DNA of 44,008 nucleotides from Caldilineaceae bacterium (GTDB lineage Bacteria; Chloroflexota; Anaerolineae; Caldilineales; Caldilineaceae), in NCBI GenBank assembly GCA_022821585.1, contig JAJEDI010000067.1, forward strand, positions 1 through 44,008, in the 5' to 3' direction. The translations under genes were made by a program, and so were the position numbers. Below, one piece after another: positions 6,474-14,224 of this stretch (positions within the stretch are counted from its first letter, which is position 1; each line of letters opens with the position of its first letter). The notes beneath the pieces are model-generated. The model saw only the letters and a list, made by a program, of their open reading frames with translations, had not been told where the DNA came from and did not search any database.

Positions 6474-7499
6474 ATGACCAGCTCACACGATCAGCCTTTC
6501 GGCTGGGCCCTGATCGGCTGCGGCAGCGTCGGCAGAAGTCATTCCCGGTGGGCCGTGGGTACGCCGGATATCGACGTGCACGCCTTCTGCGACATCAACG
6601 AAGAGGCCGCCAGCAGCTACTACGAACAGTTCGAAGGCCGCTACTATACGACCGACGCGGACCGCATCTTTGCCGATGACAGTATCGAGATCGTGACCAT
6701 CGCCACCACGCACGGCACGCACGCCGAGCTGGCCCTGGCCGCGTTCGAGGCCGGCAAGCACGTCTACCTCGAGAAGCCGATGGCCATGACTTCCGCCGAC
6801 TGTATGCGCATCTACCACGCCATGCAGGCGGCAGGCAAGAAGCTGATGATCAACTTTTCCATCCGCTTCTCCGGGGCCGCGCGCGCCATCAAGAGCCGCC
6901 TGCAACCGGCCAAGGTGAGCCACGCCCAGGTCATGCTCGGCCGTGAAGACCTCACGCGCTGGCAGTGGCTGCCCGGCATCGGCGGCGGCCCCCTGTTCGA
7001 CGTCGGCGTGCACCTGGCCGACCTGCTGTGCTGGATGCACGACTCGCCGCCGGTCGAGATCTCCGCCACGGGAGGCCAGGTCACGCACCCCGGCCAGCTC
7101 GCTTCGCCCGAGATCATCGATACGGTCGCAGCCAACATCCGCTTTGCCAACGGCTCCGTCGCCACCTACCTGATGAGCGACGCCGGCTTCAGCGAGAAGC
7201 TGACCAAGTGGTTCTTCACCTTTAACGACGGCCAGCAGAGCGCGGTCCTCGACAAGCATTTCAGCCGCGCCACGATCACCACGCCGGACCCGGTCAGCGG
7301 GGCGCTGTCCACCGAGTCGTACTCGCCGCCCTTCATCGAGCGCATGCCCCTGCTGGTCGATGCCATCCGCAACGATACCGATCCCTACGTGCCGGCCTAT
7401 CCCGGCATTGTGGCCACACTGGTCGTCGAAAATCTCATCGAGTCGATCCACAGCGGGCAGCCGCAGAAGGTTGAGCTGCCGCCCGAGCTGAACGCTTAG
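6474..7499 (+). CDS. Gfo/Idh/MocA-family NAD(P)-dependent oxidoreductase
   Basis: This 341-residue oxidoreductase has an N-terminal Rossmann fold with the dinucleotide motif G15-C-G-S-V-G20, an acidic DINEEAA turn after the second strand, and the family EKP motif in VYLEKPMAM near residue 103. The C-terminal beta-sheet domain carries GGGPLFDVGVHLADLL, with Asp and His typical of the active site. Members oxidise or epimerise sugars, inositols and their derivatives; the substrate is not evident. The ATG at 6474 is chosen because a strong AGGAGGAG lies about nine bases upstream; upstream in-frame codons have no such site. A second family member follows after 39 bases, so the two form an operon. 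Confidence 0.92.
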   Translation: MTSSHDQPFGWALIGCGSVGRSHSRWAVGTPDIDVHAFCDINEEAASSYYEQFEGRYYTTDADRIFADDSIEIVTIATTHGTHAELALAAFEAGKHVYLEKPMAMTSADCMRIYHAMQAAGKKLMINFSIRFSGAARAIKSRLQPAKVSHAQVMLGREDLTRWQWLPGIGGGPLFDVGVHLADLLCWMHDSPPVEISATGGQVTHPGQLASPEIIDTVAANIRFANGSVATYLMSDAGFSEKLTKWFFTFNDGQQSAVLDKHFSRATITTPDPVSGALSTESYSPPFIERMPLLVDAIRNDTDPYVPAYPGIVATLVVENLIESIHSGQPQKVELPPELNA

Positions 7500-7538
7500 A
7501 GCCAGCAGATCCCGCACACAAACCGTCAGGAGTCAACG

Positions 7539-8537
7539 ATGTCCAATATTCGCGTCGCCCAATACGGGACCAAACATGCGCATGCCGCGGGCAAGCTGCG
7601 CGCCATCATCGACAATCCGGACGTCGAGCTGGCCGGCGTCCTCGAGCCGGACGAGGAGCGGCGCCGGGCCATGGCGGCGGCCGACGGCCCTTACCAGGAC
7701 GTGAACTGGTTCGGCAGCGAGAGCGAAATGCTCGACGACGACAGCATCGTCGCGGTCTCATCCGAAGGCCCCACGCACCACGGTCTCGACCAGACCGAGC
7801 GCTGCGTGCAGGCGGGCAAGCACGTCTGGTACGACAAGCCGGCCGGCGACAACTGGTCCCAGTGGCAGCGCACGATCGCCCTGGCCGAGGCGCGCGGGCT
7901 GACCGTCCAGATGGGCTACATGTTCCGCTATCACGCCGGCTTTCAGCAGATCGACGAGTGGGTGAAGTCAGGTTTTCTCGGGGATATCTTCGCCCTGCGC
8001 ACGCGCATCGGCACGGCCATGAACGAGAACGCGCGCCGCGAGGTCAGCCGTCATCGCGGCGGCGTTTTCTACGAACTCGGCTGTCACATGCTGGACCAGG
8101 TCGTGTGGCTGCTGGGCAGGCCGCAGAAAGTGACCGCGTTCCTGCGCAACGAGACCGGCGTCGTCGCCGAATGTCCCGACAACACCCTGGGCGTCTTCGA
8201 GTACGAGAATGCCATGGCGCTGGTCGACACCTCGGCGATGGAGACGCGGCCGGCGGCGCGGCGCTTCGAGGTCTACGGCAGCCGCGGCAGCGCCATCATG
8301 GAGCCGCTGGAGCCGGCAAAGGAGATCCGGCTCTGCCTGACTGAGGCGCAGGGCGGCTATGCGGAAGGCGACCAGAAGGTCCCCATCGAAACGCAGACGC
8401 GCCAGAAACTCTACGACCTGGAACTGGTTGACTTTCTCAAGACCATCCAGGGTCAGCAGCCGCCCGCCCGCCCCCCCGCACACGAGCTCCTCGTGCAGGA
8501 AACGCTACTGCGGGCGACCGGCGAGATTGAGGAATAA
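7539..8537 (+). CDS. Gfo/Idh/MocA-family oxidoreductase, variant
   Basis: This 332-residue protein has the overall Gfo/Idh/MocA layout: N-terminal Rossmann part, then a C-terminal sheet with GGVFYELGCHMLDQVVWLLG (Glu, His, Asp). Two features differ from the standard. The glycine-rich loop is YGTKHAHAAG rather than GxGxxG, and the EKP motif is replaced by WYDKPAGDN, which keeps the lysine. Its NAD(P) binding may therefore be altered. It shares an operon with the preceding oxidoreductase (39 bases away, CAGGAG site before the ATG) and ends 74 bases from the convergent dioxygenase gene. Two-oxidoreductase operons of this kind often carry out successive oxidation and reduction steps on a sugar; this is inference. 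Confidence 0.88.
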   Translation: MSNIRVAQYGTKHAHAAGKLRAIIDNPDVELAGVLEPDEERRRAMAAADGPYQDVNWFGSESEMLDDDSIVAVSSEGPTHHGLDQTERCVQAGKHVWYDKPAGDNWSQWQRTIALAEARGLTVQMGYMFRYHAGFQQIDEWVKSGFLGDIFALRTRIGTAMNENARREVSRHRGGVFYELGCHMLDQVVWLLGRPQKVTAFLRNETGVVAECPDNTLGVFEYENAMALVDTSAMETRPAARRFEVYGSRGSAIMEPLEPAKEIRLCLTEAQGGYAEGDQKVPIETQTRQKLYDLELVDFLKTIQGQQPPARPPAHELLVQETLLRATGEIEE

Positions 8538-8572
8538 AAAAAGAGGAGTGAGGAACTGTCTCTCCTCACTCC
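8536..8572 (-). terminator. Intrinsic terminator between convergent genes
   Basis: A perfect 10-bp stem, GGAGTGAGGA (8545-8554) and TCCTCACTCC (8563-8572), has an 8-base loop. On the minus strand it is followed by a run of seven T (8542-8536), so it should terminate the dioxygenase cluster. The hairpin may also stop plus-strand transcripts of the oxidoreductase operon, though no strong T run follows on that side. Confidence 0.8.
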
Positions 8573-8611
8573 ATCTATACTCTTTCCCAGCCGTTACTCA
8601 CTCCTCTTCAC

Positions 8612-9508
8612 TCATTCCTTGCCCTCCGGCCACATCTGCGGCCAGTACGGCCCGGCGAAGGGCTCGCCTTCCTGCGCGTGCGGGCCCAGGAAGACCAGAT
8701 TGGGATGATACTGCCGCCCGGGCAGATAGGTGGTGTCGCCGGGCATCATGTGGGAGATCAGGCACATGCGCGGCTCCCAGGTCAGGTTGGGGCCGGAGCC
8801 GTGCAGCGTCAGGGCGTGGTGGAAGCTCACCTGGCCGGCCTGCATGATGCAGGGCTCGTCCAGCCATTCGCCGCTGATCTCCTGGTTGGCGAAGCGGGCT
8901 TGCAGGCCGTCCAGGTCCTTGTGCCCGAACGTAGCGCTGTCCTCCAGCAGTCCCCATTTGTGCGAACCGATGATCGTGCGCATGCCGCCGTTCTGCAGGT
9001 CGGTGTCCTGCAGCGCGATCCAGGCCGTGCACATATTCGAGGTGCTGGACGATTTCCAGTGCCCGTAGTCCTGGTGCCAACCGATGTTGCCGGCGGTCTC
9101 GTCCTTGCCGTCCGGGCCGATCCCCGGCTTGTAGACGGCCTGGTCGTGCCACAGCCGCACGGTGTCGACGCCCATGAAGCGGGCGCCGATCGCGCCCAGC
9201 AGCGGGCTCGTGGTCACATTGCGGATCACGTCGCTGAGCCAGAAGGCGTTGCACTGCTGGCGGACGTCGGGCGAGCCCGGCTCCACCTCGCTGGCGCCGT
9301 ACTGCGACGGGATCTCCGAATCGTGCTCGCCGGCCCACATGCGCTCCTGCGCCTCACGCATCGCCGCGATCTGTTCAGTGTTGAACAGCCTGGGGCTGAC
9401 CCAGTAGCCGCGCTCGCGGTACTCTGCGAGTACGTCGGGGGTGATCAGTTCATCGACGTTGACGCCGTCGACGACCGTTGGCGTTTGTGTGGCTGTCATG
9501 TCGGTCAT
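8612..9508 (-). CDS. Phytanoyl-CoA dioxygenase (PhyH) family protein
   Basis: This 298-residue protein is of the PhyH family of Fe(II)/2-oxoglutarate-dependent oxygenases. The iron-binding triad is visible: the HxD pair in GWHQDYGHW and the distal His in SFHHALTLHGSGPN, followed by Arg in PRMCLISHMM for 2-oxoglutarate binding. A substrate-facing region lies at WHDQAVYKPG. Such bacterial enzymes hydroxylate or demethylate small molecules, including phosphonates and natural products; the substrate is not known. It is the last of three such genes on this strand, 58 bases after the second, and ends at a strong terminator. It is clearly diverged from the other two, which are close relatives of each other. 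Confidence 0.9.
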   Translation of the reverse strand: MTDMTATQTPTVVDGVNVDELITPDVLAEYRERGYWVSPRLFNTEQIAAMREAQERMWAGEHDSEIPSQYGASEVEPGSPDVRQQCNAFWLSDVIRNVTTSPLLGAIGARFMGVDTVRLWHDQAVYKPGIGPDGKDETAGNIGWHQDYGHWKSSSTSNMCTAWIALQDTDLQNGGMRTIIGSHKWGLLEDSATFGHKDLDGLQARFANQEISGEWLDEPCIMQAGQVSFHHALTLHGSGPNLTWEPRMCLISHMMPGDTTYLPGRQYHPNLVFLGPHAQEGEPFAGPYWPQMWPEGKE

Positions 9509-9566
9509 TTTTTACGTCTCTCCGTGATGCAAAACGGCGCCGGGCCAGTTCAATTCAGACCGAACC

Positions 9567-10337
9567 TCAAACCCGCATCCGCAGCACCGGCTGCTCGAAA
9601 GACACCTCCAGGTATTTCATCTCGCGCAGCGACCTGGTGCCGGGCGTCATGAAGTGGATGGCAAAGGCCCGCCGCTGCCGGTCGGTTTTGTTAGGCGCGG
9701 TGTGGTGCAACGTCTGGCAGTGATGCAGCGTCACGCCGCCGGCCGGGAGGGGCACAACGACCGCCTTCGACTCATCGATCTCTTCTCCCAATTCGAGCAG
9801 GGCGTTGTTTTCGGCGAGCCGGCCGTGCTCCACAGAGCGAAAGTGTGTGCCCGGCAGAAACTGCATGGCGCCGTTGTGGACGTCGACGTCGTCGAGCGTG
9901 AGCCAACAGCTGACCAGGTTGGGCGGGCTGCATTTCCAGTAGGCGTTGTCCTGGTGCCAGTGCGCGGGGCCGCCGTGGCGGGCCGGTTTGAACAGCGCCT
10001 GGTCGTGGAAAAGCTGGATGTTCGGCCCAATCAGGTCTTCGATCAGGTCCAGAATGCGATCGTTATACAGCAGGCGACGAAAATGGATGTTGAATTCGCA
10101 CATCTGCATGATCTGGAGAACCCTGGTTTCCCCGATTTCATGGCTTCGGAACCTGGGATGGTGACCGTTACGCGCACGTTCGAATTCCCCGTCATACTCG
10201 CGGCGCAGCAGTTCGATTTCGTCATCTTCCAGGATTTTGCCCACCTTCAGATAACCGTTCGTCCAGAAGCTGTTGATCTGCTCTTCGGTCAGCGCCTTGC
10301 GCTGTACCGCGGTCTTGTTCCCATTTGCGGTCTGCAT
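9567..10337 (-). CDS. Phytanoyl-CoA dioxygenase family protein (paralogue 1)
   Basis: This 256-residue PhyH-family oxygenase has AHWHQDNAYW (HxD iron ligands), the distal His in LHHCQTLHHTAPN and the 2-oxoglutarate Arg in RRAFAIHFM. It is a close paralogue of the gene at 10471-11274: the opening MQTANGN and the whole core are nearly the same. It lacks a 17-residue insert present there after the first 65 residues. The start is placed at 10337 because the Shine-Dalgarno GGAGG is seven bases away; the ATG two codons earlier sits almost on top of that site. The gene lies 133 bases after its paralogue on the same strand, pointing to tandem duplication. Substrate unknown. Confidence 0.9.
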   Translation of the reverse strand: MQTANGNKTAVQRKALTEEQINSFWTNGYLKVGKILEDDEIELLRREYDGEFERARNGHHPRFRSHEIGETRVLQIMQMCEFNIHFRRLLYNDRILDLIEDLIGPNIQLFHDQALFKPARHGGPAHWHQDNAYWKCSPPNLVSCWLTLDDVDVHNGAMQFLPGTHFRSVEHGRLAENNALLELGEEIDESKAVVVPLPAGGVTLHHCQTLHHTAPNKTDRQRRAFAIHFMTPGTRSLREMKYLEVSFEQPVLRMRV

Positions 10338-10470
10338 TGCCATTCCTCCAGAACTCGATCGTGCCCGGCTGCCTGTTTTGGCAGCCCCGTACCGCTGGTC
10401 ATGTGCTCCTGGCCAATGCCCAAGACGCGGGCGCGTGCCGTTACTGAAAACTGCCTACCAAGAATTAACC

Positions 10471-11274
10471 TCAGACCCGCATCCTCAACACCGGCCGCTC
10501 GAACGAGACCTCCAGATACTGCATCTCGCGCAGCGACTTGGTGCCCGGGGTCATGAAGTGGATGGCGAAGGCGCGGCGTTGGTTGTCGGTGACGTTTGGC
10601 GCAGTGTAGTGCAGGGTCTGGCAGTGATGCAGCGTTACGCCGCCGGCGGGCAGGGCGATGACCGCAGCCTGGGACTTGTCAACGTTGTCGCCGTAGTCGA
10701 GAAGAACGCTGTCGTCGGTGGAGTCTTCATGTGCAACGGATTGGAAGTGGGAGCCGGGGATGAACTGCATGGCACCGTTATGAATGTCGACGTCGTCGAG
10801 CGTGAGCCAGCAGCTGACCAGGTTGGGCGGGCTGCATTTCCAGTAGGCGTTGTCCTGGTGCCAGTGGACGGGGCCGCCGTGGTGGGCCGGTTTGAACAGC
10901 GCCTGGTCGTGGAAAAGTTGGATGTTGGGGCCGATCAGGTCCTCGACCATATCGAGGATACGATCGTCATAGAGCAGGCGGCGAAAGTGAATGTTGTATT
11001 CGCACATCTGCATAATCTGGAGCATCTGCGATTCGGCCTGGTTCTTGGCCTCCACGTCGTCGGTATCTTCGATCGACAGGTTGCGGAACCTGGGATTCTG
11101 GCCTTTGCGAGCCCGTTCGAATTCATAGTCATACTCCCGCCGCAGCAGCTCGATCTCGTCTTCCTCCAAAATCTTGCCGATCGTGAGATAGCCGTCGATC
11201 CAGAAACGGTTGATCTGTTCTTCGGTCAGCGCCTTCCGTTGGACCTGCGCCTCGTTTCCGTTTGCACTCTGCAT
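10471..11274 (-). CDS. Phytanoyl-CoA dioxygenase family protein (paralogue 2)
   Basis: This 267-residue member of the PhyH Fe(II)/2-oxoglutarate oxygenases is the first gene of the dioxygenase cluster. Iron ligands are in VHWHQDNAYW and LHHCQTLHYTAPN, with Arg in RRAFAIHFM. Compared with its neighbour it has an extra acidic segment, IEDTDDVEAKNQAES, between the first helix region and the core. The Shine-Dalgarno CTGGAG is eight bases before the ATG. About 340 bases upstream lies a promoter module that is repeated in front of the sugar ABC operon at 13.3-16.6 kb, suggesting shared control. Both paralogues keep all catalytic residues, so neither appears to be decaying. Confidence 0.9.
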   Translation of the reverse strand: MQSANGNEAQVQRKALTEEQINRFWIDGYLTIGKILEEDEIELLRREYDYEFERARKGQNPRFRNLSIEDTDDVEAKNQAESQMLQIMQMCEYNIHFRRLLYDDRILDMVEDLIGPNIQLFHDQALFKPAHHGGPVHWHQDNAYWKCSPPNLVSCWLTLDDVDIHNGAMQFIPGSHFQSVAHEDSTDDSVLLDYGDNVDKSQAAVIALPAGGVTLHHCQTLHYTAPNVTDNQRRAFAIHFMTPGTKSLREMQYLEVSFERPVLRMRV

Positions 11275-11570
11275 TGTCTGTACTCCAGGGATCTTTCGCT
11301 ACTGATTGTCCGTTGTTCACAACTCTGGAATGTCGCTTTTCCGTTCGTAATTCGCGGAATGTGACCCAGCCACAGCCAATTCGCGCCCCTGGACGGGGCG
11401 AACCAAGGTGTTCTCTCTTTCCTTACCGCTCTCTGCTCGCCTTCGGCTATCCCCGGAAGCCCATACACTGGATACGGCTTAGTCGTTGCCTCAAGACTCA
11501 AGACTTATTGTACGTCTATCGCCCGGCCAAGCCGGAGGGAGCGACGTCTGAGACAAATCACTTGTAGCCT

Positions 11571-11644
11571 GCCATGAGGACCTGCGTGAAACAAGATGGG
11601 GCACTGCGGGAGAAGATAACACGGGTTGAATATCGTGTCAATCA
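11571..11644 (-). promoter_or_regulatory. Promoter module shared with the first ABC operon (copy 1)
   Basis: On the minus strand TTGACA (11636-11641) and TATCTT (11613-11618) are separated by 17 bases, an excellent housekeeping-type promoter. The 40 bases downstream are nearly identical to those at 16743-16816. Over 74 bases, 64 match, and most mismatches fall in the spacer. The conserved downstream part includes CCCGCAGTGCCCCATC and an imperfect palindrome around TGTTTCA. It lies about 340 bases before the first dioxygenase gene, implying a long untranslated leader (11275-11570), in which I see no gene. Confidence 0.75.
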
Positions 11645-11702
11645 TTTTTTTGGGGCAGGGACTGCGCCGCCGCTGGCTGTGCCGAGCCGCATGGTGGTCA
11701 AT

Positions 11703-11775
11703 CCTCTATTAACGTTACTTGAATAGTGGATCGCGCTATTAACGTTTGGGCGCCTAAACGTTAATAGCGAGAGGG
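11703..11775 (-). repeat. AACGTTAATAG repeat module, copy 1
   Basis: This module contains three related 11-12-mers. Two form a perfect inverted repeat (CGCTATTAACGTTT ... AAACGTTAATAGCG, 11733-11769) and one is a further copy (CTATTAACGTTAC, 11706-11718). About 75 percent of the bases match the module in front of the fic gene at 18108-18180, and the likeness continues to an ATGCG like the start of that gene. No T run follows the hairpin. Here it lies just beyond the 3' end of the vapC gene. Confidence 0.75.
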
Positions 11776-11786
11776 AACCTTCCCCT

Positions 11787-12182
11787 CTACAATTCAGATG
11801 AGGAACTGCTCACGTTGGCAAGACTCTTGTCGAAAGTCTTGATCTCTTGCACGTCGCGCCGCCGGCAACTCGCCAAATGGCAAAGGTCGCGGGCTTGTAG
11901 AGAGGGATGCTGATCATGTAGTTGTCGCGCCAGGGCCACGTCCGCCTTCTCCAATGGCCATACCTCAACATTGGCGTGCGACACTAACGCCAGTGCTGCG
12001 TCAAGGGCCTGGATTCTCCCGGCGGGCAGGTATGCATGGATCAATTCTTGCAGGACCTCTGCCGAAGTGCATAGCTGAGCACGCTCTCGTACGCAATTGG
12101 CAAAGAATTCCCTGGCGGGGTCGCGAAGCGGATGCGGCCGGCCAACCGCGTAAATGAAGACATTCGTATCGACAAAAATCAC
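11787..12182 (-). CDS. vapC: VapC-type PIN-domain toxin ribonuclease
   Basis: This 131-residue PIN-domain protein opens MIFVDTNVFIYAVGRPHPLR. The acidic active site can be followed: D5, E46 (AEVLQELIHAY), D99 (LQARDLCHLA) and D118 (KTFDKSL). It belongs to the VapC group that pairs with ribbon-helix-helix antitoxins, and indeed overlaps the preceding antitoxin gene by four bases. It is predicted to cleave RNA until neutralised by that antitoxin. Length is typical. The serine run at its C-terminus (SSSSSEL) is unusual but lies outside the fold. Confidence 0.9.
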   Translation of the reverse strand: MIFVDTNVFIYAVGRPHPLRDPAREFFANCVRERAQLCTSAEVLQELIHAYLPAGRIQALDAALALVSHANVEVWPLEKADVALARQLHDQHPSLQARDLCHLASCRRRDVQEIKTFDKSLANVSSSSSEL

Positions 12183-12454
12183 TTGCCTGCCACATTATTT
12201 GCGCGCGAAGCGTTGATGACACGCAAATGTTCGCTCCAGTCCGGTTCCACTTCGGGGCCGTCCAGGTCGTCACACGCACGGAAGAACTCCATAGCATCTT
12301 TCATTGTGGCAAACGGTCTGGTGCGCTGACTGTTTTCGAGGCGTGCCCGGCCGGCAGCGTGCAGCCACGCGCTCAGTGTCATGCCTTCCCGCCGTGCTTG
12401 ACGAACGAAGCGTTCGCGATCTGAATCGGGGATTTCGATCTGAACTTGGGTCAT
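12179..12454 (-). CDS. vapB: Antitoxin, ribbon-helix-helix-like (VapB partner)
   Basis: This 91-residue protein has an N-terminal MTQVQIEIPDSDRERFVRQA followed by REGMTLSAWLHAAGRARLE, the strand-helix-helix arrangement of a CopG/ribbon-helix-helix DNA-binding domain. The C-terminal half (FFRACDDLDGPEVEPDWSEH) is acidic and suited to binding the PIN toxin. It is the first gene of the pair and overlaps the toxin by four bases. It most likely represses its own promoter. Confidence 0.87.
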   Translation of the reverse strand: MTQVQIEIPDSDRERFVRQARREGMTLSAWLHAAGRARLENSQRTRPFATMKDAMEFFRACDDLDGPEVEPDWSEHLRVINASRANNVAGK

Positions 12455-12479
12455 CCCAATCTTGCCCTCTCAATGCAAA

Positions 12480-12507
12480 TGGTTAGGGACCGCTGAACTG
12501 CCGTCAA
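12480..12507 (-). promoter_or_regulatory. Possible promoter of the second VapBC pair
   Basis: On the minus strand TTGACG (12502-12507) is followed after 16 bases by TAACCA (12480-12485), 26 bases before the antitoxin start. The -35 is good and the -10 is weak, so this is only a candidate. Confidence 0.35.
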
Positions 12508-12977
12508 CCGCTTGACACGCCCCTGTCGTCTTAGAGTAAGTGAACGTGGTCGGGTGTAAGGGTTCAAGTGCCGCTTACCTTACCCCAAAATGCCAACGCA
12601 GGCAACGTTAACCGCTTTTTCGAATCCCCAAATCAACTGAGTTCGGCATCCAAGAGAAGCATGTCAACACAGAGCAGTTACATCACTTCTCTTCCGTCCG
12701 AACAGTTGCACTCAAAGTCTTGAACCACATTATCACCGAATTTCCCCTTTTTGGTACTTGCTCAACATACTCCTCCCAATCCAGCGCGAAAACGGGAAGG
12801 TGTGCATGCCCGATTTGGGGTGGGAACAGTCAGGCGGGGAATCGATGCCAGCGGTGGCTGAAAAAGTTTTCCGTCTTTTGGCGAGACGCAGTGCGTGTGC
12901 CTGGCCTGGCCGTACGGTGGAGTTCGTCAGTCGGGGGTGTGAGGGCAGGCACAAGGCCGGCACCTACGGGGATTTGA
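12508..12977. other. Intergenic region without recognisable genes
   Basis: This is the first part of an 845-base gap between the antitoxin gene and the ABC permease. Its open frames have no domain, no ribosome-binding site and run into the dispersed repeat that follows. Around 12930-12975 there is a weak echo of the CACAAGGSGxxCCTACGG repeat seen near 4.7 and 5.9 kb. Confidence 0.5.
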
Positions 12978-13170
12978 TGGGACTGGCGGGACTGGCGGGA
13001 CGTGGTCTGGCTAGACACCTTCGATTAGGCACCTGTCACCAATATCGACACCAGGTCGACGAGGCATGTTGTAGGAGAGGGGGCGTTGCGGGGGCGGAGC
13101 CCCCGCACTAGGGAGGGCCGAATAGGCCCGACCGCCCAACTGCAGTGGTCAGTAGTCAGTGGTCAGTGAA
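12978..13170 (+). repeat. Dispersed composite repeat, copy B
   Basis: This copy shares GGCGGGACGTGGTCTGG, GTCACCAATATCGACACC, GGTCGACGAGGCATG and TTGTAGGAGAGGGGGCG with the copy at 43808-43999. It contains the same 21-base hairpin TGCGGGGGC-GGA-GCCCCCGCA (13087-13107) and ends with CAGTGGT/CAGTAGT units. The 5' part up to GTCACCAAT is absent or degenerate in copy A (6097-6240). The orientation is the same as in the other two. Confidence 0.85.
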
Positions 13171-13299
13171 AGCATCCATTGAAGGGCGATAGGTTTGATA
13201 GGGAAAGAGAAACGCATTTCGCCATGCTGAATCATGAGCGCCTTTGGGCAAGGACTTAGCAGTCACCTGAAAACTAAGAACTGAAAACCAAGTACGCTT

Positions 13300-14154
13300 C
13301 TACCGGCCGGCCAGGCCGGAGAGGGCGACGCCGGAGACGAAATACTTATTGGCGGCAAAGAAGACGACCAGGACGGGGACAAGCATCAGTGTGGCGACGG
13401 CCATGATGAGCCGGAACTCGGTGAACTGCTCGTCGCCGAAGTAGCGCAAACCCAACGCCAACGTGCGCGTCTCTTCGCGGTTGGTGTAAATCAGCGGCGA
13501 TATGAAGTCGTTCCAATGGTGGATGAAGGAAAACACGCCCACAGCCGCGATGGCAGGCTTGGTGAGCGGCATCGTAATCATGAAAAAGATGCGCACGCGC
13601 GAGGCGCCGTCGACAACGGCCGCCTCCTCCATCTCGACCGGCAGCGTCATTATGAACTGGCGGATGAGGAAGATGTAGAAGCCGCCGCCGCCGAACCAGA
13701 ACGGCAGAAAAAGCGGCCACAGCGAATCAAACAGCTGCATATACTTGAAGAGCAGGAAGCGCGGGATCAACGTGACCGCCCACGGCAGCATCATCGTCGA
13801 GAGGGTGAGCCCGAACCAGACGTTGCGCCCATAGAAGGGGACGCGGGCAAAGGCGTAGGCCGCCATCGAGGCGGTGAGAAGGGTGCCCAACGTGGCCAGA
13901 AAGGTGACCAGAACGCTGTTGAACGTGAAGAGCCAGAAGGGAGCCCGACGCCAGGCAGTCGGATAGTTTTCCGGGTGAAAGGAAGAGGGGATCCATTCGG
14001 GCGGGTAGGTGAATTCGGCTCCCGCCGGCCGCAACGAGGTCATAACCAGCCAGTAGAGCGGCATCAATGAGATCACCGCCCCGAATGCGAGCAGAATATA
14101 CGCCGCTAACTTCCCGGAAATCGACCCGATATACTTTTCTTCTCGATCTACCAA
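13300..14154 (-). CDS. Carbohydrate ABC transporter permease, MalG-like
   Basis: This 284-residue integral membrane permease is of the binding-protein-dependent sugar importers. It has six predicted membrane helices and the cytoplasmic EAA loop that docks on the ATPase (EEAAVVDGASRVRIFFMITM, then PLTKPA), near residues 185-210. The start is a TTG at 14154, supported by GGAGG six bases upstream; the nearby ATG is out of frame. It is the third gene of an operon with the binding protein and the MalF-like permease, 70 bases after the latter. No ATPase gene accompanies them, so a shared ATPase encoded elsewhere (as with MsmX/MalK-type proteins) is expected. Substrate: an unknown sugar. Confidence 0.93.
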   Translation of the reverse strand: MVDREEKYIGSISGKLAAYILLAFGAVISLMPLYWLVMTSLRPAGAEFTYPPEWIPSSFHPENYPTAWRRAPFWLFTFNSVLVTFLATLGTLLTASMAAYAFARVPFYGRNVWFGLTLSTMMLPWAVTLIPRFLLFKYMQLFDSLWPLFLPFWFGGGGFYIFLIRQFIMTLPVEMEEAAVVDGASRVRIFFMITMPLTKPAIAAVGVFSFIHHWNDFISPLIYTNREETRTLALGLRYFGDEQFTEFRLIMAVATLMLVPVLVVFFAANKYFVSGVALSGLAGR

Positions 14155-14224
14155 TGCATTCCTCCAAAGAGGCAGTCTATGCGCCGCGGCCCGTGATCAC
14201 GATTGACCACCGGTCACTGGCGTT

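Noticed and set aside
6483..7517. Long reading frame antisense to the first Gfo/Idh oxidoreductase (344 codons)
   Set aside because: It mirrors a gene with strong domain motifs on the plus strand. High GC at third codon positions produces such antisense frames, and its translation has no domain.
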